A stretch of DNA of 64,000 nucleotides from Azadirachta indica (Eukaryota > Streptophyta > Magnoliopsida > Sapindales > Meliaceae): the NCBI GenBank assembly GCA_022749755.1, contig JAGQDM010000070.1, forward strand, positions 4,079,183 through 4,143,182, read 5' to 3'. Shown in pieces: positions 11,901 to 24,004 of this stretch. The position numbers and the translations under genes were made by a program. The notes under the pieces were generated by a model. That model was given only the letters and a program-made list of their open reading frames with translations, ran no database searches and had not been told where the DNA came from. Positions within the stretch are counted from its first letter, which is position 1; each line of letters starts with the position of its first letter.

Positions 11901-14900
11901 TTTCTTTCAAGATCACACACTTGGAGCTTCAAATTCTTGCGTTCTTGTTCAGAACTTTTTTCAAGAATTTCTATCTGTATGTAAAACAATGTCATGAATA
12001 TTAAATCCCAATGAGGAATCGCACACGCATTTTTAAAACCTAATCAAGCATGAAGGATACTACCTCTTCAGCTTTCTTCTTCTCAAGTCTGGAAACTTTC
12101 TGCTCCAGTAATGCTTTCTCATTTAACAATTTCTTTGCATTTTCTTTTTCTGCTTGCAACTCCTCATTGCAAAGTTTTAACTCATGTTGAAGCTCATGCA
12201 ATTCCTACATTATTTATTATTCACGGGCCACAATCAATTCTCTGTCACAATTATAACATCAATATCTGAATTTATAGCATTTAACTTCATTATTTGAAAA
12301 TTCTACCTGGTTGTTTGCTCCAACCAAATTCTTTGTAGCAGTGTTCTCTTGCGGTGGATTTCCCAACTTGGCCAGTTTTGCTTCAAAGCACCTTTTTTCT
12401 GGCAATACAGCCTGAGTATATACACATAACTGAAATAAAAAAAGCTGGGGATAAAATTAATGAAATGACGAGCATTGCAAAATTAATTACACTAACTTGA
12501 CTATGAGCATCCTTTTCATCACACAAGGACTTAAGTCTATCACGATCCTTCATAACTTCTGCTAACTTCTGCTTCCCAGATCTCAAAGAATCTTTCAAGC
12601 TGTCCAATTCTTCTTGCATTTTGGCTTCTTGTCTTTGTCTTTCACGTAATTCTTCTTGTAACTAGATTAACATACTTGACTCATTAATCTCGTATGGTGT
12701 TACACACTTGAGAAAGATATTAACACAAGGAGTTGAAATAATTCTCTAAGCAATAAAGACTCAAACTTTTAAGACACATTAAAAAATAATCAAGTATTTC
12801 TAATGCAACAATGATGCAGGAGGTATGGTTATGTCAAATTTCACAGCATATGTTAGTTGCTGGAATGCATTGCAATTACAAATGAATAAGCTCCATGCAA
12901 GTAAAGTGCCCCTATCCTAATAGGCTAAACGAGTTCTATAGAATTCTTTATAGGCTTACACGGTCGGCATTTCTTTGAGATTCTTCAACAGTTTTTGACA
13001 AATCGAGTACACGTTTTTCTAAAACCTCCATACTAGGAGGCTTGACATTGTTAGAAAGATCTCCATTCATTGAGCCACTCGCAGCAGAACGTGCTTTCGA
13101 GTAGCGACGCAACATAACATCATTTATGTGTGTCTGAAGGGCAACACAGATTTCTTCTCCCTGCACAAAAATAGAGAAATGCAAGTCATGCCACAAAAAG
13201 GAAAAGGGTTGAGAGGCCTAGAAACCCCTTAACAAATAGGAAAGTGTGAGCTTGAACCTGCTTGGTCTCAAACTGAAAAATATGAAGGACACCTGCAACT
13301 CTCATCTTAAAAAAGACAGCAGTATTGCTACTACCAAATTGCATTATGTCTCTTAACTCTGCAGAATGTAAATACTCTTTTGGAACTGGACGAAAGAAAT
13401 GAACCTACAGGCATATGAATAACCAATTAATGTCCCGATACTCGATTTATAAGTAGGATAACAATTTTACATCTGCACTATTACAGATTTATGATAATAT
13501 AAAATAATATGTTAAGACTCACCCCACGCTTGTTAATGCCCAAGACAATTCTTCCAGGCAAAAGACCAATAGGATCATCAATCTTGCGAACACAAAAGAA
13601 AACTGAATTCCCATAAGGAAGTGTCCTTAATATACGCAGAAATTGCTGTCTGGCATCATCTTTTGTCAGATGTTCCTACATAGCAATAGAATTGTTGACT
13701 TTAAAAGAATATTTCTATAAAAAAATAAATAAATAAACCTTTCAGAATTCTGGCATATTCATAAAATTCAGTCCATAATATGCAGTTAACTAGTGAAACC
13801 ACAAAGGGGAATACTTGAACTTAGAGCACTTAAGTTGCCTCCATCATGTTATTACTTTTTCTCTTTTGAGAACAGGAAAAGAGTCATTTGTTTTCATTTT
13901 GTCAACAATTTAAGAAAATATGCAAACACAAATGCAGAAGAATAATTTGTAAGCCAAGGAAGTAATAACTTATTGTTTATACAGAAACATATATCCTACA
14001 CTTGCATCTTCAGCAACAATTGAAGCAAAGTCCATATGCAATTTATCTGAAACATGTAAAATTGACCACAAAAATTCAATATTCAACTTATCTGGATACT
14101 CCATCAGCATCCAATCTCAGTGGAAGAAAACCAGTAGGGACAAAATAAAGTTTACACGTCAAATAAATCATAATAAAAACTTTTCAAAAGTTAGAATCAC
14201 AATGAACTATGAGAAAAAAAAAAGCAAGTCAAAGAAAAAACAAACAATTCCACTGTTTATGTACCCTGAAGTTCAATTAAGAAAATCCAAAGCCCATATA
14301 ACTAATATAAAAATGTAATTTATATTAAACAATTAGCAAACATGCATCTAAAGAAATATAAAATTGCCTATTTATATGAGTGGGGCTAAGAGAAAACTGT
14401 CAGATTTTGCTGTTTCCACTTCAGATGTTTCCAATTACAGAAAAAATGACTGAATTTGACAGTTTTATGGATATTACGGCAAGATACCATAATTGTTCGA
14501 TGAAACATTTGATTGTATGATTTATTGTTGTTTCTTTATTGTTATTTTCATTTGTAAACATAAACACTTTTGCTTTACTATCAGGCAAATATTTCATTTC
14601 CATTTCCTATTTTGAATTAAATTGAGAAAGTAAGGCCTGTTCAGTTACCTCATAATTAACTAGACCAAAATAAAATTAAGATTTAGGCAATAACTTTCTT
14701 GAGATTTTTTTCTTACCATTGATCGATAACGAGAAAGAATATCCAACTCCCATTCCCGCTTTGCTCGGGTAATTGCAACTTGTCTGGGTAGGAATCGTTC
14801 AAGAAGAGAAGTCCAATCACTACAAAGCATCAACCACAAAAAGTAAAAACCACAAGGTAAGAAATAATTAATACTCAAAGTTCAAACAGTAGAAAACATT

Positions 14901-17724
14901 TTCTTAGGCTTTAACTAACTACCATGATAAAAAACAAAAAAAGTCAAAATTGCTACACTTCACATGCAAACGTGGCAGCCAAGTAAAATAAAACAAAGAA
15001 ACAGATCTACTAACGTGCATGACTCAGGACTGCCAACAAACCCAATCTCAACCAAGATTTGCAAAGCAGACAGTTGTGCGGCATCATCCCTTCCAACTGG
15101 GTAATTGCCCAATACATAGTCATGTTGCAACTGTAAAAATAGAAATGGTTACAACCGAATCCAGAAAATAAAAGTTAACCCATGATTCAGAAGATCATCA
15201 GTTATCACTCTAGAACTTAAGTCGAATTGCTCATCACCAAGACAGAGAAGGAAAAGCACTTCCATCACAATCTCTATTTCCAATTCAGTTTTTGCAAAGA
15301 AAGATTACATACTTGAACATATGACAGCTGCACAAACATTGGATCTGATACAGCCTCATCTGACTCCCGAAAAAGCTTCTTTTTAAATATTAGTTTGCAG
15401 TGCAAAATTTCTCCTTTACAGCGATCCTTGGCTGCTTTGAATTCCGCCAGCAGATCCCCAATATACTTGTTATCATCTAGCCCAATATACTCCTCTATGT
15501 TGTAGTATACAGCACATTAGGTTACAATTTCATTAATTTCTCATTTGGGAAAAGTCAAGAAAAGTCAAGATAAATACCATTGCCATGATCAGATGACTTA
15601 GAGGCAGTAACAAGTTTACGGCATTCAAATAGACTGAAGCTCGAGTAAGCTGATAGTTTAATTATCCCCGCAAGCTCCTGAGGCAGTCATGAATTTAACT
15701 AGTATCAGCAATGTTTTCAAAGTCAGAAAACACTGAGATGGCCCCAAAAATCAGACAACAAAAAAGAGAGAATTGGAATAAATAAAATATCCACCGCCAA
15801 CAGTCCAGATATATTTAGCACCTCAAAGAAAATGAATTGGCATCCTGGATAAACAAACAAAAAGAAATACAATCATACAAAATGTATCTATTAAATAACT
15901 TTGAGGCCACAGGTAGAGTTTTGACTAATAAAAGGCCATCCTAGGCACTCCATGCATTTACAACTTGAGCGCTTGACAAGTCTTGAAACAAAAGAACCTC
16001 ATATGAAACAAGTAATCTAGATATATAACCAAAAAGACAACATAACTAGGTTAAAGTATCAGATACATTTAAATTCATTAAAGCAGGATCATATGATAAA
16101 TCAACTGACATAATCAAGAAACATAAAAACAGTAGTATATCAAAAGTACCTCAACGGCATCAGATACTGTCGTTGCCATATCATATGTAATTTCTTCAAA
16201 TGTTTCATCCAGAAAAAACACTATAGTTGTTAGCTTTCTACCAGTCAGAAGAGCTTCAATCTCTTCCCGACCTGGTATTGTATGCCTGGGACCAGCTTTA
16301 ACCGAACGCTTCAAAGCATTTAAGGTATTTAGTGACAGGATTTGGACCTCAGAATCAGTAGCAACGCCCTGAGCTACATTGTGAACATACTCAGTTAAAT
16401 ATCCACCCATGTCCTTGCTAGGAGGCATCGAAGATGCACATAAATACATCAGCTCCCATGCTTTAATTAAGTATTGCCTGTAATAACAGAATCAACAGAG
16501 TTACCAAGAAGCACATAAAACAATGCGCAAGTCATAGCCCACACTATTGCAGACCCTATATAAAACAATCATGAGAATTAAATGTCACAATTATGCCCAC
16601 CTATCAGGATTGTTTCTTGTTTGTTTCGATATCTGGGCAAAAAGTTCATCTCGCAGCTCTGCACGTTTCAAAGTGTGTTTATATAGTTTCCCGACAAGCT
16701 CAATCCGTTCATCCAAACTTGGTGGAGTTACTCGATCAGATGAATCAACTCCTATGTACTTCAATATTATGTGAAACAATTTTGTTGCTCTGCTGACAAG
16801 ATCACTATTGATTTTAAGCAATGAAGTCGGTATAGGATCCTGTCAAATGCATTAATTTAGTCCTCCATGAGTCTGGTTCCAATAAAAGAACCTCTTTTAA
16901 AAAAAAAAAGCCTATTATTACCTTTTGGAAACAAAGCATATCCTCAAAAGTAAATTTTTCTCGAACTTGAGGACCTACTGATTTCTTAGAGAAAAACCCT
17001 CGTTTCCCAGCAGAATGAATTTGTTTCTGCATCATCCTTACAAACCCTTCTACCTGTTTAGCATGATAAAATACTGGACATTAAATCTTAAATGACCATT
17101 GACCCAAAAAGAAATTATAAAGTTAACAGTCATTTTTGTTGTGTCCAACACAGGAAGTAGAATTTTTAAGACATTACAACAGCATAATGGTTATAGAAGC
17201 TTTCCACCTGGAATCGATCAATCAAGGGTATCGCACCAGCAAGATCTGCCGGAATAGCCGCTGAGAGTGTTGATGGTGTACTGCAAGGAAAAATTGAATC
17301 TAATAGCCTTAGTAGCTACACAAGTCATGCATTAAGAGAAAAGAAAATTCTTCATATGATGATTCATTTAGTATAAACAAATGAATCTATCATATAAGAC
17401 TTGATCAAAATAAATTCATGCTAACAACCTTCAACTAAATGTAAAATAAAGATGCAAAGCTCGACAGACACAATATCAGAAAGGTCAACCATATTAGCTC
17501 ATGTTCCATTCTGATCTTGCAGTCAGAGAAATGCTAATATAATAAGGAAACAGAAAAACTCTTGTGAACGGATATGAGACAGAGACTAACAGTGGAGCAA
17601 AATTGGAGCCATCACTGTCATATTCATCCCCATTTGAAAAAGTAGCTGAGCTGTGCAAAGGAGTTTCTTCATTTCCATTGCTAGAGCTAAAGGAAGACCT
17701 AGTCACTCTCGTACTTTGGGCCAT
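9000..17724 (-). CDS. KCBP: Kinesin-like calmodulin-binding protein (KCBP/ZWICHEL type, kinesin-14)
   Basis: Minus-end-directed microtubule motor regulated by Ca2+/calmodulin; in Arabidopsis it acts in trichome branching and cell division (family knowledge). Coding exons: 17724-17591, 17280-17208, 17053-16922, 16839-16601, 16477-16150, 15677-15578, 15494-15313, 15130-15015, 14819-14717, 13675-13523, 13404-13258, 13160-12960, 12661-12497, 12411-12307, 12204-12064, 11974-11780, 11664-11538, 11440-11238, 11136-10954, 10716-10621, 10293-10096, 9859-9588, 9192-9000. They sum to 3786 nt (1261 residues) with phase kept throughout, close to the usual 1260. Order: MyTH4 (about 115-275), FERM (about 280-590), coiled coil (about 600-890), C-terminal motor with P-loop GQTGSGKT at 966-973, SSRSH at 1082-1086 and DLAGSE at 1112-1117, then the calmodulin-binding helix (about 1219-1235) and an acidic tail. 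The intron at 11237-11137 has a GC donor. The gene appears intact. Confidence 0.96.
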
Positions 17725-18360
17725 TTCGACTGCACCTCAATTATCATATCACTGCAATCACCTTCTAAGTGCAAAAGTTAGAATGTCACTCCTCTGTGCT
17801 CCTTGTATTATGACATGGTAACTGCAAAAGTTGAGTTAATCGCTTCAGCGCAAGCAGTAAATGAATTTAGGCAAAACTTAATCCAAGAAGAAAGGAAAAT
17901 AAGTAAATATATAAAGGATAATCGAGACAAAGTTAGAACATGAGGAATCTGAACAATGAGGGATTGCAGATCCACGCACCCTAAGGAACCATACGCCAAA
18001 TAGCGCAAATACCAGCTAAAGAATTTCATTTCCAAGCCATAAATGTCATAAATTGACAGAAAATACTCGTAGATCGACCTGGAAATTATGTAAATGAACT
18101 TTAGATAAATGAGCAAAAAGATACCCAACTTCGCAACAAGACAAAAATGAATCATTCGATTTTGTGTTTTATAAAATAATTATTTAAAAAAAAAGTCATA
18201 TGCAATGTATAGAAACAGCAAAATGTCTAGCACGAATGTCATTGTACCTTTAGAATTACGAAAGAACTACAGATTCACGAGAGGTTCAGAGATCCGAACC
18301 CATCCAAGAAGAGAAGTGGGAACGATGTTTCTGATACGAAGGACGAGCGGAGGGAGAGGA
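17725..18360 (-). other. KCBP 5' UTR with a probable leader intron
   Basis: Five bases upstream of the ATG there is a good acceptor (GTGCAG at 17735-17730). A donor (AAAG followed by GTACAA) lies at 18248/18247. I infer a non-coding first exon from about 18248 to 18350, spliced to 17729, with the transcription start near 18350. No TATA box stood out. Confidence 0.5.
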
Positions 18361-18399
18361 GTGATATAAGTCACGAGACTATTATAATTCATAAATAGC

Positions 18400-19825
18400 G
18401 GATTATGAAATAGTTATTGTTCAAAACGTTTTGGCTTCTTCCCCGCTCTTTTTAAGGCATTTATCTCCCACCAAATTTGTTTGCGTGCTCGTGGAAGCAG
18501 TCACATTGTACCTGTCAATATCAACACTTGGAAAATCATCCTCTTTTCTGGGAAAAATTCAAAACTGGCCCTGCTTGAGTCACACCTCATAGTCCAGTAA
18601 CGGGGCGGCCATTTTACATCCTTCTGATACCGATTTCGAACTTTTTGCGTCAGTTAAAACCTTTTTCTTATTTGTTCTCTGGCAATTACAACAATTTTCA
18701 ATTATTATTTCATTTGCTTAGAAAACTACGACGAAGAACCATACGAGTAAAACCATTTTTCATGCATACATTGGATCATGATCTTCTTACTGTTATTATA
18801 TTATAACCCAGGCTCCTTTTAATTAACTTAGATATGTCTGGGCGTCATTCAAGGACTTAAAATATTAAGTATGGAATTTATTTCACCTCCTTAATTTGCT
18901 TGAAAAGAAAAATGTGAATACCATAAATACCATTTAATTTTTACGAACCATTGCGTGTGTCCCTAAATTTACATAAAACTTGGTAATTGATATATTTGAG
19001 AAAAACAACGTAAAATTATCATGTAACCGTAACAGTGAGATACGAAGACCAAGCAAATGGCATATTGCCGGCCAATGCCGGCTTGTGCGATTGTGACTGG
19101 TAGGGAAGGTCTCCAGATGGCATGGCCAGGAGCAGGAATCGTCAATAATTAAATTTATTCACGAGAATTACTAATGGACCTGACTGAATCACTCATTATT
19201 AGATTGATATTATTGTTAAGGGACTGGACAGAAACTAGAAAGAGGGTTGGGTTATTTTCACTTTTACCCGATATTTATTGATAATTTTTATAAATAATCT
19301 AAAATTTTAAAAAATTATCAGTAGTAGTTCTATTAACAGTATATCATTGATAGAGTTAATGGAAAATGGTAAAATGATATATTTACCGTTATTTCATTTA
19401 ACGCTATGCGCATAAAGATTAAAATAATCTACGAGTGTAGTTGATTGTGTATTAAAAGAAACAAAATTACATTATATATTTAAATTCAATTAAATATTTC
19501 CCTTTTCTCTTTTTTTGTCTCTGTGTCAGCCAAATTTTTAGTTTTATGATCCAAGGGATTCAAACCTTATGCATTACAACTTAATGTATAACACTATAAC
19601 ACATTATATAATGTAATAATAATTATAATTTATATCAAATTAGGACTTTTTTAAATTAAATCAGGGTTTTCAATTATTTAAATTAAATTAGGGTTAACAA
19701 TAACCAAAATCAAATTAGAGTTTTTAAAATCAAATTATGATTTTTCAAAATAAATTAGGGTTTGTAATACACTCAAAATCAAATTAAGATTTAATTTTGA
19801 GTTATTTTCAACTGTTATATTATCA
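18400..19825. other. Intergenic DNA upstream of KCBP
   Basis: No coding sequence was recognised. From about 19630 to 19800 there are loose, degenerate repeats of a unit resembling CAAAATCAAATTAGGGTTTT. Similar repeats recur at about 21595-21745. Confidence 0.5.
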
Positions 19826-21300
19826 ATTTAGCTATATTTCATTATAATATAACAAATATTCTAACGTTATACCGCAATACAAAAGGATTGAAAATACATC
19901 AATGGGTTACAAATTCTTAACGTCCGTTCCAAATGATTTAATAGATGAAAAGCAAAATCTTCTTTTAATCGAACACAAGTAAAAAATAGATTTAAGTTAA
20001 CTTAGCACCTAGTTAAACGCAAAAGGAGTCTTAAAAAATTCCAACTCTCACTCAAAACTTTGGATGCCTAGGCCACCAAGCACAATGACGAAGAGAGAAA
20101 AGTCTTCCATACAAAACACCCACCGTTTTCAAGAGAAAAAAAACCTCTAAGCTTTAGGAAACTTTATTGTCGTTAACGACTCTTCGTATTCATTGATTTA
20201 TTTCATCGCATTTTATAATCGGAGAAAAAGGACGTTTTGTTGATTCATCAACAGTAAAAGAGTTGTGAAGGTTAGAATAATCTTATTGATACCTTTTTAT
20301 GCATGATAAGTGGAGATTTAATGGATTCTTTTTACCCATTTTGATTGCATGCCTCAGTTAGACATATTAAAAACCCTAGGTTTTTGTTCATGTTTAAAAG
20401 TAAGAAATTTTTTTGAGGTTTTTTAACTGCATGTTGAATAATCATTTCTAAGTATTAAATAAATATCAATTTTTTTATTTCGTTGCATGCATATTTAAAA
20501 GTGTTACATGATGTTGTTACAAGAAAAGTAAGAAGAATAATAAGTTTTTAATGTAAATGTTTTAGATTTCTAGCCGTTGCAATCTCCAACAATTATTTTT
20601 TCATTTTCTATGCATAATAAGAGTATAAATAGGGATGGGCAAAAATGCTCAATCAAACTGAACAGTTTGGTTTAGTTCTAAAATGAGTTTAGTTTAAATG
20701 AAAATAAAGTAATTGGTTCGGTAAACCAAATCCGAATATAAAATTTTTTTAAGCCCTTTTATTTTTATTAAAATTATAAATAAATAAAATATTATAATTA
20801 TTTACATAAACCCATATAAAAATAGGATTAATTATTATAAATTTTAAAAAAAATTCTATAATTTATATATAAATTAAGGATTTATATTCAAATATTTCAA
20901 AATGCTTGAAAACAAATCTGAAATTGAGGTAGAACCAACTTGAAATCGAACTGTAAAATCAAATCGAACCAAATTGAATTAATTCGATTTGGTTCTACAA
21001 TATATATATTTCATATTCGATTCAATTTTTAAGAAAACCGAACTAAGCATTTTGCCCACCCTTAAGTATAAATGTCAACTTATTCATTTTATTTGTTTTG
21101 TCATTTTTTCGTACTCCATGGATAAATTGGTCATGTACTGTATTTTCTAATAAGTAAACGTATATTAGTCATTGCTCTTCAACTATTAAATTATTTTAGA
21201 CGGACATTATAAATTTGTAGCTTAATATATTTTCAATATTTTTGTACTACGATGTAGTATCAGAATATTTGTTGTATTATAATAAAATACAACCAAATTC
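19826..21300. repeat. Inverted-repeat pair enclosing a nested MITE
   Basis: The segment at 19826-19945 (TATAACAAATATT, CGTTATACCGCA, GGTTACAAATTCTTAACGTC) recurs in inverted, diverged form at about 21165-21290. Related copies occur at 40217-41460. The arrangement looks like the ends of an old non-autonomous transposon of about 1.4 kb. No terminal target duplication could be defined and no protein is encoded. Confidence 0.5.
20630..21064. mobile_element. hAT-type MITE
   Basis: This 435-bp element has terminal inverted repeats TAGGGATGGGCAAAAATGCT (left) and TAAGGGTGGGCAAAATGCT (right end, reverse-complemented). Perfect 8-bp direct repeats AGTATAAA flank it at 20622-20629 and 21065-21072. An 8-bp duplication and GGGTGGGCAAA-like ends fit the hAT superfamily. 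The interior is AT-rich, has internal complementarity around 20660-21040 and no reading frame. It sits between the two arms of the inverted-repeat pair at 19826-21300, so it probably inserted later. Confidence 0.87.
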
Positions 21301-22604
21301 AAAGTAGCAAGTTAAAAACAACCCTTTAATTTGTTACCAAATCACGATCTTTATACAACAATTTAATTTGTACCAAATCATGGTCTTTATGTAGGAGAAG
21401 AAAAACATAACAAAGTAAAGCAATGAATGGAAGAATCAAGGTGATGCAAGACCAAAATAAGAATAATTTATAATAGGTAGAACTCTAAGGCATGGGACAG
21501 AGAAAGCAAGAGAATCTCATTGTTTTTTTGATGGTTTGGATATTGGAAATGATAAAGAAGTTATTTAGCATGGAAATAAAGCCAAAACACAAGTTACTCA
21601 AAATCAAATTAGCATTTTTCAAATCAAATTTACCTTTTCCAAAATAAATTAGCTTTCAATCACTCAAACTTAGGTTTTCAAAATCAAATTAGAAATTTTC
21701 AAAATAAATTAGGTTTTCAATTACCCAAAATCAAATCAAAATTTCAATTTCAACAGTACCTAAAGATAATTAGCACTTTCTATTTTAACAAATTCACAAT
21801 CATAAATAAACCAATAAATCTAACCCACAATCAAGGGTTCAATCTATAAATTGGGCTACAAGGTGTGGCTCAAAGCCATTATACAAATTGCATGTGATGG
21901 CTCTAGTAGTTGGTGGCGAAAATTGTGGGACAGCTTTCCTAATCGACAGTAAAAACTACAGGACAGTTTTAGTAGTTAACAACCAAAAAACAAGAGAGAA
22001 GAGGAAAAGAAGAGACAAAAAGAAAAAAAAAGACAAAAATCTTGTGAGTCATGCTCAGTCTCGCCGTAGCTCCATTCATAGGCCACTATTGTCTTGCCTT
22101 GCTTTGCCTTGCCTTGCCACCGTTGTAAGAAACAAAATTTTGGAAATTGAAGAAGTGAGAAGACAAAAGTAGAAATCAAGCAAGACAGGGAGAGAGATAA
22201 ATAAAAGAATAAAAGCAATTACTTTTTATAAAAAATAATACAATTACCAATTTATCCTTAAATATGTTTTTTATTTTACAAATACTTGTTGAATTACTTT
22301 CTTATCACTGAAAGTGTTTACTTTAACAATGATTTGCTGTTAATAAGGATATTGCTGATGACTTTTCAAAATTTTAAATCATTTGTGAAGATTATTAACA
22401 AATATAGGGTAAGACCAAAAATAACCCATAAAGAGTTTGTGCAATTAAGATAACCATGAGAAAGTAAGGGAGCAGTATAGTGTGGACCTTGTATTACCAA
22501 CCCTCAAATGCAATAAACAATTGGTTAGACAAATCGCTTTCATTTCACTTTACTTCAAAAGAAACTTTTCTAAATTTTACTTTAATCTTTTATATTTGTT
22601 TAAA
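21300..22604. other. Intergenic DNA
   Basis: No gene was recognised. Open frames around 21888-22218 on both strands cover purine-rich, low-complexity sequence (poly-Lys/Arg on one strand, poly-Leu/Phe/Ser on the other) and are not convincing. Confidence 0.5.
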
Positions 22605-22909
22605 GGGTAAATTCTCTTTTTCCTCTTAAGATTTTAGCAAATACTCTAGTACCCTTTAAAGTTTAAACTATTATCCATTAAGTCTATCTGTTAATTTAAA
22701 TAATAATAAATTTTAGTTAATTATTAATTAAAAGTAATAATTTAGAATAAAAAATGAAAAAAATAAATTTTTCACCAAGGTTATTATGGTAAAAGTACAA
22801 ATTTTTTGTTATATAAGTTTATACGTGGACTTAATAGATAAATTTTTAAATTTCAGGAGTTAATGTGGTATTTGAAAAAACCTTAGGGGTCAAAAAAGGA
22901 ATTTGTCCG
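22605..22909. repeat. MITE-like inverted repeat
   Basis: The left end (GGGTAAATTCTCTTTTTCC, then GCAAATAC) resembles the reverse complement of the right end (CGGACAAATTCCTTTTTTG, then TCAAATACC). The total length is about 305 bp, with an AT-rich centre and no coding capacity. No clear target duplication was found, so the superfamily stays open. Confidence 0.5.
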
Positions 22910-23371
22910 CATTACATAATTTCAAGTTCTTGATGATTGTTTCTCAAGGTATTGGGATTCAAAGAACTATCTTGAAGTTTTAGTTTATTTTCTCTTTTAG
23001 GATGTATGCAAATGCAACATTATATGCAGTATAGTTTTTGCTTTCATCCAATTTTGTAATATAGAATAAATGGGTTTCATTTACCTGATATTATTATGAT
23101 ATTGTGGTCAGAAAATATGTTTTAAAGTAGTTGGATGTTTAGGAGATATTGTAAGAATATATATCTAATTTATATAAGGAGTTCTTACTTCTTACATACT
23201 TCTATAACCTTGATTTTTGTTCATTTTTCTCCCCCTATCACAACATTTCGTAAAATTCTCATTGTCACCAACCATTTTGTAGGATAGACAAGACAACAAA
23301 ATCAAAAAATTATCGCCTCAACTTGAGAGTACACAGGCCAAGGCAAATGGGAGCGTATAAATCTAGCTTAC

Positions 23372-23534
23372 TTTCAGTTTCCGCACACTGAGTAGCATAA
23401 ATTTCAAAGCCCGGCCCCGTTGCTTGGCCCATGCGGATCTTTTTCCGCCTCTTGCCACTAACTGAAGCCCGGCTCTTGTGATTTGTGACTCTGGGGACAT
23501 CACTTTCATTTGCTTTTCCTTTCTGTTTCCTTTG
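23372..23534 (-). pseudogene. Orphan exon-like island of unknown origin
   Basis: Within AT-rich surroundings there is a GC-richer block with one open frame on the minus strand. It is bounded by an acceptor (GTGTGCAG before 23534) and a donor (GTAAGC after 23372). The frame encodes a basic stretch, KRRKK, followed by IRMGQATGPGFEIYATQ. I do not recognise the protein. No matching neighbouring exons were found, so this may be a gene fragment, an exon of an unrecognised gene, or chance. Confidence 0.3.
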
Positions 23535-24004
23535 CTGCACACTATATAATAATGTAAAGTAACATTAAGTAGTCTACTCAAAAAATAGAGTTATTGCCTG
23601 TGTATACATACAATTCCGACCGCTGATTTCCAGAAGAAAAAGGGGAAATGGCAAAGATTTAGTGTTGAAATTGCTAGAATTGTTGAAAAAGGTAGCTTGA
23701 AGCTTTACATATAACTGGTGCGCTTACTTTTCTTTTTACAGTTGATTTTGTATGCCATAACAAATGATTAAATTTAAATTCAATTATGTTCTATATCTTA
23801 TTCCTAAATGGAAGTTACAAAGAAGGGAAAAATAACAAATCAAAATAGTTGTATATGTGAAAACATACATATGCAAACCATCTCCCCTTCTAATAATAAA
23901 GAAAATTACGAAAGAAAGTAAAATCACAATTGTAAGATGAAAATCATGAAAACCGCCCAACTTAATTTATATAAAAGCCAGCAATTGTTCAACTCCCTAT
24001 CTCG

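Noticed and set aside
21888..22218. Overlapping open frames on both strands
   Set aside because: Composition is simple (Lys/Arg-rich on one strand, Leu/Phe/Ser-rich on the other), with no domain, splice context or start environment.
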